This document shows positions 26,764-36,061 of a stretch of DNA of 55,120 nt, piece after piece. The position numbers and the translations under genes are program-made. The notes beneath the pieces were generated by a model that was given only the letters and a program-made list of their open reading frames with translations, ran no database searches and was not told the origin of the DNA. This stretch comes from a virus. How positions within the stretch are numbered: the first letter of the stretch is position 1; each line of letters starts with the position of its first letter. The stretch lies in IMG/VR virus record IMGVR_UViG_3300037560_000072, positions 1 through 55,120 of that record. One strand, given 5' to 3'.

Positions 26764-28260
26764 TTACCCAAGCACCTCACGGATTCCACTCAGCTTCATG
26801 AACTGAGGCTGCGTGGGCATACAATTCCACTGCCTAATGAATGGAGCCTCAAGGAAGTCGGTGGTTGCACCGGACCCACCATGAGCATGTTTGAAGATGC
26901 CCTGGTAGCCACCGGACCCACCCATGGGAGCAATGAACTCAACTTCGGTACCAAACCGCGAGTCCACCTTTGCACCTGGAAGTGACGGGGGAACGTATCG
27001 AGTAATTCCACCGTTCTTCAGTTTCCCGGTGTAGAAGGTTCCACTGTTTGCATAGGTGGACGTGTAAATCTCACACGGCCTAGAAGCAAACCGATAGCGG
27101 AATGACTCCCAACCCGCGTCCACCTCAAGGGCACGGCCGTTACGATCATACCGGAACCGGCCAGGCTGGTCAGCCACAGCCGCATTATAGGTATCCAGGT
27201 TGTCAATGAAGCCAATGAGAACACCCATCGTAGTGATCGCAGCGTCCAGCTTCTTGCCGGGGAAGGACTCATAGAACTTGGCATAGTGCCTATTCAGAGT
27301 ACTCTCCGTCAGAGCAGCATTGATGGCACCCGGAACGTAACTCTTGAACTGAGAGTTGTCCGCAACCGGAATTCCGAAGAAGTCGGTTACCGTAGTGCCG
27401 TCCGCAATCCATGACTCCAGAGAGTTTGGAGCCACACCAACCGAATCCTTAATGACGAGGATGTCATTGTCACACCCAGTACCCGCGAAGGTAACACCGC
27501 CACCGAGAACCGTATCAGTCTGGAAGGTTCCACCATCTACACGTCTGAGCGTAATCTTGTTATCCAACGGATCTACGTTGTCAACAGCAATGTAGAAGTT
27601 GGTATTACGCTTAGTTCCATCAGTAGCGTCATACTGGTCTACCAGCATTCCACCACGGAACCTATGAACTCGACCGCTAGCATCAGTACCTGAGAGGTCA
27701 ATCTCGACCGCTGCCGTATCACCAGACTTGTTGGCAACATTGGCACTTGCATCCCCCATATCCGCGAGAGCAAAGTTGGTCGTGTCGGTGCTATAGAATA
27801 CCGCCGCTTCCTGTTGAGCCAGGAGGTCACCCACACCCTTGAGGTTCTGAGCAACCACCGACCCAATGCTTGCATTCAGACGGTCAGCCCGAAGGATCTG
27901 ATGGGGAAGGTAGAAGTTACCTCGGTGCTCCACAAGCTGAATGGTCGTCTGAATGAAGGCCGGAGCCGTCACTTCGTCCACCGCTTGGAAGGACTGAGGA
28001 GTATCGTACATGGTGAAGTTGTTAGTTCCGGTCACGACGTTACCGCCGACCGGACTCGTAAACTTAGCACCGCCCGCTAGTCCAGCAACCCAGGTCTTGA
28101 GGACGTTCCACCCACGACCAATACCCCGGTTACGCACCACGTTGGTACTAGACCGAGCGATCATCGGATAGATGGGGTCCAAGGCCCACAGAGACTCAAA
28201 AATCGTGGGAACGATCTTCTGCTCCAAGGTAAACTGTACTGCATCGCTAATCGTAGCCAT
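26764..28260 (-). CDS. Major capsid protein
   Basis: 498 residues, with a very strong SD (AGGAGGAGGACGG). Gene order (scaffold upstream, strong terminator downstream), size and composition identify the capsid protein. The N-terminal helix, then residues 80-140 with a long E-loop-like stretch and PHQILRADRLNASI, are compatible with the HK97 fold, but no sequence motif proves it. No protease gene was seen next to it, so maturation probably does not use a dedicated prohead protease. Confidence 0.8.
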   Translation of the reverse strand: MATISDAVQFTLEQKIVPTIFESLWALDPIYPMIARSSTNVVRNRGIGRGWNVLKTWVAGLAGGAKFTSPVGGNVVTGTNNFTMYDTPQSFQAVDEVTAPAFIQTTIQLVEHRGNFYLPHQILRADRLNASIGSVVAQNLKGVGDLLAQQEAAVFYSTDTTNFALADMGDASANVANKSGDTAAVEIDLSGTDASGRVHRFRGGMLVDQYDATDGTKRNTNFYIAVDNVDPLDNKITLRRVDGGTFQTDTVLGGGVTFAGTGCDNDILVIKDSVGVAPNSLESWIADGTTVTDFFGIPVADNSQFKSYVPGAINAALTESTLNRHYAKFYESFPGKKLDAAITTMGVLIGFIDNLDTYNAAVADQPGRFRYDRNGRALEVDAGWESFRYRFASRPCEIYTSTYANSGTFYTGKLKNGGITRYVPPSLPGAKVDSRFGTEVEFIAPMGGSGGYQGIFKHAHGGSGATTDFLEAPFIRQWNCMPTQPQFMKLSGIREVLG

Positions 28261-28361
28261 TTGTCACTCCGTCCTCCTCCTGGACAGAGACGTAAACTCA
28301 CCCCACGCTTTTACTTACAACCTGGCTACGCAGATATGTGGGACATCATCTGCACTTCGTG

Positions 28362-29414
28362 TTACTGTCCGCCTTGCTGAGCCTTAAAGAGGTTATGAAC
28401 CAACGTATCGGCTATGTGCTCTTCAAAGCCAGCTTCGGTAGACGGTACATGTTCAGGCTGCTTTCGCGGGTGGATGTCAGCTCCGCTTTGGCCACCTGGT
28501 GCAGGTCCCAATCCCATTTGGGGTATGGCACGTTGTGGAGTGCCGAGTGCTTCGAGGCGTTCTCTCACTTCAGGTACTACCTCTCGAAGAATCCGGGTTC
28601 CATCACCAAATTTACCATCAGAAGCGTCAAGTCGCCCTCTGACTTTCTCATCAATCATGTCACGAATAGCCTTCTGGCCTTTCGCGTCATATACTGTCAT
28701 ATAATAGGCAAGAACTTCGTCCTTGTCAAGTGTATTCTGGATAATTTTATCCACTCTGATTTCCTCAGCATCACCTATGACCGTTTGCAGGTCATCAGAG
28801 AGGTCACTGAAACCTGTCTGCTTACCACTCAACTGCCCCTGCATTTTCTGTACTACTGCTGTAAGAGCAGCAATCTGCTGAGCTACGTTCCCGCCAGTTC
28901 CCGCACCCACGTTACCACCGTGTCCCTCCACATGGTCATCATACAGGCTATTTTCATCAAATCCTTCTGAACCGGGAGAGTTGCTGCTGCCCTCGTTCAT
29001 CTGTTCGTAAACGACACGGGCAGCTTCCTCTACCTCGTCCCCACTCAGTCCCATGGAAGCCCCGGCCCTACGGAACGCATTGATGTCTCCCGTCTCGGCC
29101 AGGAGGTCCATGTCAGCCTTGAAGTTGATAGCAGCATCAGCCTCCCTGGACTTGGACGATGCCTCCTGGTACCTAGCATCAGAGGATACTCCCTTCTGAG
29201 CCAGCTCCACTAACCGGGCGTGTGTAACAACTTGCTTCTGACCGTCCACTACAATCTCCGTAGTCTGCTGCTCATACGGATGAGGAGCACTCGCTAGTTG
29301 TGGAGGAACCGCTGAGGCCGGGATATTCTGTACCGGAGTGTTGTCAGTTTGGTCCTGCGGCATTGGATATGGGTTTACCTGTGCCTGTCCTGCTAGATTA
29401 GGTTGCGTTTCCAT
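28362..29414 (-). CDS. Scaffolding protein
   Basis: 350 residues, hydrophilic: Pro/Gln-rich N-terminus, acidic helical middle (EVEEAARVVYEQMNEG), low-complexity Gly/Ser stretch, then helices and a C-terminal segment ending in a short amphipathic helix. This composition and its position between portal and capsid genes are those of scaffolding proteins that shape the procapsid and leave before packaging. An exact dispersed element (28970) encodes part of the Ser/Pro/Gly linker. Confidence 0.75.
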   Translation of the reverse strand: METQPNLAGQAQVNPYPMPQDQTDNTPVQNIPASAVPPQLASAPHPYEQQTTEIVVDGQKQVVTHARLVELAQKGVSSDARYQEASSKSREADAAINFKADMDLLAETGDINAFRRAGASMGLSGDEVEEAARVVYEQMNEGSSNSPGSEGFDENSLYDDHVEGHGGNVGAGTGGNVAQQIAALTAVVQKMQGQLSGKQTGFSDLSDDLQTVIGDAEEIRVDKIIQNTLDKDEVLAYYMTVYDAKGQKAIRDMIDEKVRGRLDASDGKFGDGTRILREVVPEVRERLEALGTPQRAIPQMGLGPAPGGQSGADIHPRKQPEHVPSTEAGFEEHIADTLVHNLFKAQQGGQ

Positions 29415-29434
29415 TCTTCATTCTCCTTTAGTTG

Positions 29435-31486
29435 TTATGGTCCACCAACTCCGGGTGCAACACCCGGCGGGATTCCTGCACCTTCAACACCTGGACGCTG
29501 CTCGGCTGCCATAGCTTGGGCAGCAATTTCTTCCGGTGGGCCTAAGCCGGTTGGGAACACACCACTCAGAGTTTCAAGCATCATCTTCCATTCCTCAAAC
29601 CTACGACGTACTGGCTCCTCAGCCAGGGAAAACTCAATTCGGTTCATAAACTGTTGGACTGCCATCAGTTGAATCTGTGGATTCTGAGTATGCTCCCCCA
29701 CCACCAACGGCCCCGGAGTCTTACCATCCCGGAACAGTACAATGATCTGCCAGGTAGCCTTACGCCAGGTCTCCCAGATTTCCTTGTTGGCACCGGGGAA
29801 GTCTAGGTTCTCTTCCAACGCAGCAATCCAGAACCTAGTAGGGTCTACTAGTTGGAGACCATAAAGTTCCTTTAGCTCCTCTTTTCTGACGTTCCTGTCG
29901 CGGGGAGTACGATCTTTGACATTGACTTCGACTTCCCAAGGATTAGGCAGAGGATTATTCGATAACTCCATGAGTCCGGTTGTCGGGTCAATGATGACAC
30001 CTGCAACGGCATCGTCGATTGTGGCCAATTCAATAGTATCACCCGGCCCAAGTCGGTCCTTTGCCACTTGAAGCATCCTGGCATACGCACCAGCGAGGGC
30101 ATCAGCCATGCCATGAGTTGGTAGGCCCAAGGCAATGTTACCAGTGTTGAATAGGAACCCAAGTCCAGCCGCAGAATCAACCCTACCACTTGTCTCTCCT
30201 TGATAGTATGGACCCTGGTTAGCTAGACGCTGCATCTGCTGTAGAGCTATTTCCGCAACCTTAGCAGGCATCGTGCCAGTATTATGGGGACCAAGTGTAA
30301 ACGGCTGTCCACCCGGATTCAACGGATCGGGATCAAACTTCTCGACCTTGGGCCTGACTCCAGTACGCCATCGCTTGAGGTCAATTCCCGACGCTCCCGG
30401 TATGAATAGGGTACCGAAGGTGTCCAGCTCTCTGATGTTCTTGAATAAGGAGGCGAACATCTTCTCACATTGGTCATTGAAAGGGATAAGGGGATGTACG
30501 AATCCGCGAGCAAACATGCGACCAATGTCAGTATGGCGAGCGACATGAAGAGGACAGACAGCCTTGACCCTCTTCTGCTCGAAGTCTTCGTCCACGAGAA
30601 TAACGTCTCCGACCTTGATGATCCATCTGGCAACGAATTCTTGTGAGTCGTCATAAATGTAAATCTCCTCCAGCTTGACGTAGGAACGACCGTCCTTCTT
30701 TGCACGACTCTTACTGTCATCATATTGTGTAATGAGTAGTTCGTCTCGACGTAGACGACTGGAACTCCCCGGATCGTATCCTTGAGGTGACACCCTATCG
30801 AAGCTCTGTTGACCTGGAGGAGTGGTTCCCCACGGAACGTCCTGGGCATTTAGCTTAGCCCAGTCCGCCTTAACCTTGACTTCGTGTACATCCCTCATGC
30901 GAGCAACGGCCCACGCCATAGGTACCCACCGAACACGGGCTACACCAGTCAGGTTGCCAATACCGTCCACGTAAGCAGGAAACCCACGAAGCTGATTAGC
31001 GGGCACTACCTCAATCAGGTCAGGCATCTCGGGATCACCAGTCTCATAATGAGAAACACCCACAGTACCATACTTGAGAAACGGAATGACCACACGACGC
31101 TTGAACTTCTCACGAGGCATCTTGGCAGCAAGTGACCCAAGAGCGGCATTAGCAATAGATGCCTTCCGCAGGGAATCCAGAGACTCACCCTTCTTTTCCG
31201 CTACAGGAGAGATGTCCATTTTCATGTAGCGTCCGGCTTCAGTCAGAAACTGCCTTGCAATCTCCTCAAACTTGAAGTCCAACTCCCCCTTGGCGTTCTC
31301 ATACGCAATGGAGACATGCCCCGACCACCTATCCATCACACGAAACCTACGAACACCGGATAGGTAAGCGTCGATTACTTTCCACCCGACGCTGTGTACG
31401 TTACATTCAGTCTCGGCAGGCTGCAACTCATGCTCCAGGGCATCTGCCAGTTCTTCTTCTTTTGTTGGGAGGTCCAGTCGAGCCAT
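29435..31486 (-). CDS. Portal protein
   Basis: 683 residues. Helical N-terminus with VDIDA-like turns (GWKVIDAYLSGVRRF), central clip region with Trp-rich strands, and a Pro/Gly/Met-rich C-terminal tail. The segment RRVVIPFLKYGTVGVSHYE and the later FNDQCEKMFASLFKNIREL are typical of podovirus portal proteins. It forms the dodecameric DNA channel and docks terminase. Placed between terminase and scaffold as expected. Confidence 0.8.
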   Translation of the reverse strand: MARLDLPTKEEELADALEHELQPAETECNVHSVGWKVIDAYLSGVRRFRVMDRWSGHVSIAYENAKGELDFKFEEIARQFLTEAGRYMKMDISPVAEKKGESLDSLRKASIANAALGSLAAKMPREKFKRRVVIPFLKYGTVGVSHYETGDPEMPDLIEVVPANQLRGFPAYVDGIGNLTGVARVRWVPMAWAVARMRDVHEVKVKADWAKLNAQDVPWGTTPPGQQSFDRVSPQGYDPGSSSRLRRDELLITQYDDSKSRAKKDGRSYVKLEEIYIYDDSQEFVARWIIKVGDVILVDEDFEQKRVKAVCPLHVARHTDIGRMFARGFVHPLIPFNDQCEKMFASLFKNIRELDTFGTLFIPGASGIDLKRWRTGVRPKVEKFDPDPLNPGGQPFTLGPHNTGTMPAKVAEIALQQMQRLANQGPYYQGETSGRVDSAAGLGFLFNTGNIALGLPTHGMADALAGAYARMLQVAKDRLGPGDTIELATIDDAVAGVIIDPTTGLMELSNNPLPNPWEVEVNVKDRTPRDRNVRKEELKELYGLQLVDPTRFWIAALEENLDFPGANKEIWETWRKATWQIIVLFRDGKTPGPLVVGEHTQNPQIQLMAVQQFMNRIEFSLAEEPVRRRFEEWKMMLETLSGVFPTGLGPPEEIAAQAMAAEQRPGVEGAGIPPGVAPGVGGP

Positions 31487-31490
31487 GTTA

Positions 31491-31889
31491 TTATCCTTGT
31501 ATATCTACAGCATCACACCCCTTGGGTGGCCACACATCTTCAGGTTGCTCATCTGGAGTCCAGGACTGTACATCTGAGAAGTTACTTTCAACCCGAGCCT
31601 GTGCCCGGTGGACCACAGCATCCTGAGACTGTCCACGATTCACCATGGACATCTCAATCAGTCGATCTACCAGCTTACTTGAATCCACCTGTGAAGCCGC
31701 CAGCTTGTCTAACCGGGAGAGTATGCTCTCCTCCACCTCATCTATGTGACCTTCCAGTGCTACCATGTCCTTCAATAAATGAAGAAGCTGGTCAAGTTTT
31801 CTTTCAACTGTAAACAGCCTCTGCATTGTCCTACCAAGTTTCACAACAGCCAGTACTAGTTCCTCCAGCTTGTCCAATTGCTTACTCAT
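31491..31889 (-). CDS. Coiled-coil protein between terminase and portal
   Basis: 132 residues. Heptad-like Leu/Val/Ile pattern over about residues 1-85 (MSKQLDKLEELVLAVVKLG onward), then a polar tail with Trp. It could be a small packaging or head protein; no HTH is evident, so a small-terminase role is not supported by sequence. An exact dispersed element is at 31711. Confidence 0.6.
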   Translation of the reverse strand: MSKQLDKLEELVLAVVKLGRTMQRLFTVERKLDQLLHLLKDMVALEGHIDEVEESILSRLDKLAASQVDSSKLVDRLIEMSMVNRGQSQDAVVHRAQARVESNFSDVQSWTPDEQPEDVWPPKGCDAVDIQG

Positions 31890-31898
31890 TGTCTCCTC

Positions 31899-33794
31899 CT
31901 ATGCGTAGTTTACCCAGTCTGGTTCTGGTTCGTAGTCCTCTTCCTGGGCCTCTTCCCACCGCTTCTGGAACATCTCTTCAAGTACTTCGTTTGGAATGTC
32001 CCCAGCATTGATTCCGGACATCACACCAATACCGGAGTCATAAGAGTACTTCCCCTCCTTCAGCATTTGGATAGGGTCCTTGAACATGTGTGTATCTGGA
32101 CCAGCCGGTGCTGGGTGACCAAATAACCCTTTGGCATTCGACATGGCCAAAGTATCAATCGCATCATCGAAACGAAGTAGGGCCAGGTCCTCAGTGAAGT
32201 TCTCAACCTGGTACCACAAATCACTGTACGGCCTCTCCCGGCTTTGATCCAGTGGGAGTTTTACCCTGTACTGCTTAAATCTCCAGTGCAGACCGGCTAT
32301 CTTGTCGGGCTTCTTATAACTCGTTGGAAAACTTACTTCCAACACCCGACAAGGGACCTCGCCCTCCCCATACATTGCAGGGAGGTCGTGTGGTAGTCGC
32401 TTAGCCAACTCCATCTGCACTGGATATGCCTCTACTGCAACAATAGGAACTTGCCACTTAAGAGCCATTAGATAGGTACGTCGGATCACCTCCTCTGTTG
32501 GTTTCTTGTCCAGCCAAAGATCAAGAGACCACAAGGTATCCCGATAGTATCCAGAGTTCTCGATGCCCATTACGTGGATGCACGAGAAGTCGGAGGTTTC
32601 GGAGACGGTGGGTGCCCAATCAATCGTAATAAATCGACGCATTCCGGCAACGGCTTCCCCAAACGGTCGAACGACGGATCGAGGCAATGGTACCGGTTCA
32701 TCCAACGCATTCTCCCATCCGGCGAGTTGGTAAGACACCATCTTAGCTTGGGAGTTGAGGGGATCGGTTGCATAGGCTCCATCTTTGTCCTCCACCCAGT
32801 AGGTATTGAGTTCCGGATGGATACGCAGGATACGCTCTGCTTCCGTTACCGGATTGTTTTCATACTGTGCTGCATAGGCCGCTGGACCCATACGACGCTT
32901 CTGGACTATCTGCCACTCACGTCCCATCTTCTCCGGCCACTCGTCCACGGTTTGGCCATCTGTGTTTACAAAGGTCACAGCATGGAACAGACGCTTCCAA
33001 TCGTCGATGCGAGCGTCCTTAGTAGAGTGAAGCCAATAGATGAAGGTTCTCCGGGAGAGTAGTGTCCCGATGATCCGTATCTTAACATCAAAGTTATCGG
33101 CCATAGGATAGACTACGTTGAAGAAGAAGGACTGGAACCCCTTGATGTTCTCTGAGGGCACCATAATGAGACTGTCATCCTTCTCCACATCATCGAAGTA
33201 AATCTCGTGAGGACGCTTACCTAGTGCAGCCCCCATGATTGGCATACCAGTAATCATAGCCCCATTACGGAGTTTGATTTGACTATGATTCCAGATTCCA
33301 CCCTGTGACTTACTAGGCTTCAATTTTCCGAAGTCATCAATGATTAGTGAGTTGTCATCTATTTGTGACATGAAGTCATCGAAGGTGGTAGTAATGAAGT
33401 CCTGCTTAGCCAGGAACATCACCGACTCCCAGTGGGGACGAGCTACTATCTTACGAAGGATGTTCTCCTTAACCAATGTAGACTTGGCTGCTGATCGTGG
33501 AGCCGCTGTCACCGAGAGCTGAGAGTTCTCCCAGTGATACAACCAACGGTAGTGCATGTCTGGACTGCGGTGAGTGCCGTGTTTATAAAATGGTCCACGA
33601 CCACAAATACCAGAAGCAGTCGGGAAGAGATAGTGCTCACGGAAGAATGCCCACGAGGCCACCTCCAAGTCAGGTCGTCCTTCCAGACGTACTGCATTCA
33701 CACGAGCCAACTTCCTCCCACCACTATCGAGCGTGTCGTAGTCTCTGGGAAGCGGCCAGTATGGGTTGTTCTTTCTAGGGAAGACTGTTGGCAT
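31899..33794 (-). CDS. Terminase large subunit
   Basis: 631 residues. ATPase: a Walker A-like APRSAAKST (98-106), Walker B IYFDDVEKD (D201, D202), motif III IIGTLLS (241-247). Nuclease: FITIDWAPT (D392), VAVEAYP (E455) and a late DDAIDTLAM Asp. It packages DNA into the procapsid and cuts it. The second Gly of the usual Walker A is Ala (SAAKST), an uncommon form. It sits at the head of the structural genes next to the portal. Confidence 0.9.
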   Translation of the reverse strand: MPTVFPRKNNPYWPLPRDYDTLDSGGRKLARVNAVRLEGRPDLEVASWAFFREHYLFPTASGICGRGPFYKHGTHRSPDMHYRWLYHWENSQLSVTAAPRSAAKSTLVKENILRKIVARPHWESVMFLAKQDFITTTFDDFMSQIDDNSLIIDDFGKLKPSKSQGGIWNHSQIKLRNGAMITGMPIMGAALGKRPHEIYFDDVEKDDSLIMVPSENIKGFQSFFFNVVYPMADNFDVKIRIIGTLLSRRTFIYWLHSTKDARIDDWKRLFHAVTFVNTDGQTVDEWPEKMGREWQIVQKRRMGPAAYAAQYENNPVTEAERILRIHPELNTYWVEDKDGAYATDPLNSQAKMVSYQLAGWENALDEPVPLPRSVVRPFGEAVAGMRRFITIDWAPTVSETSDFSCIHVMGIENSGYYRDTLWSLDLWLDKKPTEEVIRRTYLMALKWQVPIVAVEAYPVQMELAKRLPHDLPAMYGEGEVPCRVLEVSFPTSYKKPDKIAGLHWRFKQYRVKLPLDQSRERPYSDLWYQVENFTEDLALLRFDDAIDTLAMSNAKGLFGHPAPAGPDTHMFKDPIQMLKEGKYSYDSGIGVMSGINAGDIPNEVLEEMFQKRWEEAQEEDYEPEPDWVNYA

Positions 33795-34058
33795 CTACTC
33801 GAGCTTCCTCCACACTAATGCTACCGTTCCTGCTGGCATGTCTCCAAGAGGTATCACAAAGAAGGTTTCGTCTCCTACTACCATTGTAGTTTCAACTGTG
33901 GTCTTTGGTGCCGTACTGTTCTTAACAAGACTCCACCAGCTCTCGTAGTCAATACCAATTGCAAACTTCTCTGGATCAACCTTACCGGTCATGGCCCACA
34001 GACAGTTCAAAACAGTCCGGATTTCCTTCTCAACTGAATCTGGTGATATGTCAACCAC
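33795..34058 (-). CDS. Small protein upstream of terminase
   Basis: 87 residues from a GTG start (SD GGAGGTATAGG). Predicted alpha then beta (TVETTMVVGDETFFVIPLGD). No family recognised. It is tightly packed between the Pro-rich protein gene and terminase. Confidence 0.6.
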   Translation of the reverse strand: MVDISPDSVEKEIRTVLNCLWAMTGKVDPEKFAIGIDYESWWSLVKNSTAPKTTVETTMVVGDETFFVIPLGDMPAGTVALVWRKLE

Positions 34059-34059
34059 C

Positions 34060-35088
34060 CTATACCTCCATCAGTGCAAAGCTGAGGAAACCAACCATGA
34101 CGGTTACAAAGGCCCCAGCGACGTGGGGTGCTACCAAGTGACCATTCTGCATCTTGGTAATACGACCACATATAGTTGCAAGAATCTGTGGGTCCTTTAT
34201 CGTGGCCAGGAACCTCTCATCGAATGAAGACTTCATCTCTTCAGGCCATGTATTGTAACTTAGGTTTTTGTTGCAGGCACCGGCAACGAATTGTCTCCAG
34301 AACTTGTGCGGATCTTTCTGACTCAGCCAGTTGGTAACCTGATCCGTTAGAATCTGCTGACGCTCCAGACGCTTTGTCTCGATAGGATCAACCGGCGAAG
34401 TCTCTTCCTCAACCAACTCAAACTGTTCTAAACCGGGAGAGCTGTCGGGCTCTTCAATCAAGGGAGCAGCCGTACCAATAGGACCCATGGACATACTAGG
34501 AGTCGGGGGTGCTGTCTCCTGGGAAACCGGAGGCAGCGTCTCCTTGGGAGAGGAATCTGGCACGTATACGTGGGTCTGTGGATCTAGCGTCGTCTGCACC
34601 GTCGGCGGGACGGGGGGTTGAGGCGTCGGGGGATTCAGGACCGCTGCCAGCGTCCCGTTCGGAGCTGAGCTGTCGAGCGGCTCTGCGACGGGCTTCACCG
34701 GGGGTGTAAGGGGTGGTGCGTACCGTTGGCTTTGGATTAGCTGAGTCATTACTCCAGTCAACTTGTTGATGTTGTCGTTGATCTGTGATACCTGACTCTC
34801 CAGGGCCACAACTCTCCCGGCTTCCTCCAGATTGGATGGGAGTCCTGCTGCTTCGTTCATCTTCTGCTCCTCCAGTTGTTGTTTGGTCATTACGTTCGCC
34901 CTCCTCCGTTGGATTGGGCGGACTGGTCCGTTCTGGGCCATGTACTGCATTGTTCTGCTCAGGCCCTCGTTGACTACATCTACTCCCTCTGATTCTACTG
35001 AGTGTGCCATCTCTACCGATCCCGCTGCTGCTGCTGCCGGGTCCGGCATACTGCGGGTCTGGAACATCGCCATCTGTTCTGGTGTCAT
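34060..35088 (-). CDS. Pro-rich protein with C-terminal membrane segment
   Basis: 342 residues. A helical N-terminus (1-110), a long Pro/Thr-rich disordered middle (about 130-230), a helical C-terminal domain (NWLSQKDPHKFWRQFVAG) and a last hydrophobic helix (about 315-340). The ATG (35088) has GGGAG 9-13 nt upstream, which is part of a dispersed element copy at 35096-35106. The first 593 nt are also covered by an open frame from 35512. Function unknown; perhaps a packaging or membrane-linked virion factor. Confidence 0.65.
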   Translation of the reverse strand: MTPEQMAMFQTRSMPDPAAAAAGSVEMAHSVESEGVDVVNEGLSRTMQYMAQNGPVRPIQRRRANVMTKQQLEEQKMNEAAGLPSNLEEAGRVVALESQVSQINDNINKLTGVMTQLIQSQRYAPPLTPPVKPVAEPLDSSAPNGTLAAVLNPPTPQPPVPPTVQTTLDPQTHVYVPDSSPKETLPPVSQETAPPTPSMSMGPIGTAAPLIEEPDSSPGLEQFELVEEETSPVDPIETKRLERQQILTDQVTNWLSQKDPHKFWRQFVAGACNKNLSYNTWPEEMKSSFDERFLATIKDPQILATICGRITKMQNGHLVAPHVAGAFVTVMVGFLSFALMEV

Positions 35089-35512
35089 CTGGTAACTCTC
35101 CCGGTTCTACATCTATGATTTTCGTAGTCTGACTTCCTGCTTCTAGGAGGGCCAGGGTTGACAGCGTTCTGGCTGCTCCATCCTTGATGAGCTGAAGTCC
35201 TTCTGCTGTCAGCGTCTTCTTGGTTTCTCCATCATCCTGTACCGCTTCGAGCGAGATTCGTCGGATAACACCATGAAGTGTCAGAGCCTTTTCGGCTTTC
35301 TCGTCCAGCATCTTTACGGCCTTCATTCGTTCACTGGCCGTATTGTTGACTGTATCTCTGGCTATAGTCGCCAGGATTTCGATTGCCTGATCCGAGTCCC
35401 ACCCCTGATCGTGTAGGGCATCACCGATATTGGTAGGATCAAATAGGGACTCAGCAAAGGATCGAGGTCCTACGCCTTCTGGATCAGCCTGAATAATTGA
35501 AGTGTCAGCCAC
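34496..35512 (-). CDS. Possible small-terminase-like protein with long out-of-frame overlap
   Basis: 338 residues from a GTG start. Residues 1-140 are well folded (ATIARDTVNNTASERMKAVK, then further helices) and resemble helical repeats of small-terminase N-termini. From about residue 140 the frame turns into Ser/Arg/Gly/Asp/Thr-rich low complexity, exactly where the next gene starts in another frame (35088). The tail could be a disordered domain, incidental read-through, or a frameshift product joined to 34060-35088. The first part is well supported; the tail is not. Confidence 0.5.
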   Translation of the reverse strand: MADTSIIQADPEGVGPRSFAESLFDPTNIGDALHDQGWDSDQAIEILATIARDTVNNTASERMKAVKMLDEKAEKALTLHGVIRRISLEAVQDDGETKKTLTAEGLQLIKDGAARTLSTLALLEAGSQTTKIIDVEPGELPDDTRTDGDVPDPQYAGPGSSSSGIGRDGTLSRIRGSRCSQRGPEQNNAVHGPERTSPPNPTEEGERNDQTTTGGAEDERSSRTPIQSGGSRESCGPGESGITDQRQHQQVDWSNDSANPKPTVRTTPYTPGEARRRAARQLSSERDAGSGPESPDASTPRPADGADDARSTDPRIRARFLSQGDAASGFPGDSTPDS

Positions 35513-35945
35513 TTAGTTTACGGCCGCTCCATGTGCTATGGTCCTTGCGAGTTCTCTTCTTTCTCTTACCTATAATAGCATCATCACCCGCTGAAGTCAA
35601 GGTCTTCGTAAGAAGAAGTACCCTCTTTTTCAGGGCGTCCATGGTCAAGGTCCCGTAGAGGATCCCGGCCAACTCCTGATGGACACGTAGCAAATCCGGA
35701 CGTTCCTTGATCTTCTTGGGCATTCCCAGGCCAAACAGTGCAGATTCAAATGCGTAAGTGAGGATGTAACGGCTGTCAGACGTACCTGGGAAGTGGACGA
35801 GAGGAATCTCCAGGAGGCCCACCAGGGACCTCACGCTCTTCTCTGTGGACCCCAGCAGGTTGGCAAGCACATCTAGACGGGTGTAATGTGCTCCGGCTCC
35901 TAGCTTGATATACGGAGGAGGCGGCTTATCCGGTTTCACTTGCAT
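35505..35945 (-). CDS. Putative DNA-binding protein near terminase genes
   Basis: 146 residues. A helix-turn-helix-like stretch (TRLDVLANLLGSTEKSVRSL, about 22-41) follows a Pro/Lys-rich start, and the C-terminus is basic (KRKKRTRKD). A small-terminase or regulatory role is plausible. SD GGGAG lies upstream; the stop overlaps the next GTG start. Confidence 0.55.
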   Translation of the reverse strand: MQVKPDKPPPPYIKLGAGAHYTRLDVLANLLGSTEKSVRSLVGLLEIPLVHFPGTSDSRYILTYAFESALFGLGMPKKIKERPDLLRVHQELAGILYGTLTMDALKKRVLLLTKTLTSAGDDAIIGKRKKRTRKDHSTWSGRKLSG

Positions 35946-36061
35946 TTTTCATTACTCCCTGCAAGGGATGTCATAGATCCACAGATGAATCTATGTTTTC
36001 CTTATCCTTACTCTATACCCCTTTTTCTATATAAACAGTTAAAAAGCACTATGGTATTGGT
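35946..36061 (-). other. Intergenic stretch with small hairpin
   Basis: 116 bases between the helicase gene and 35505-35945. It holds a 7-bp inverted repeat (CATAGAT 35972-35978 with ATCTATG 35989-35995) and AT-rich sequence near 36010-36050. No consensus promoter was found. It may cover an mRNA processing or weak promoter site. Confidence 0.3.
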
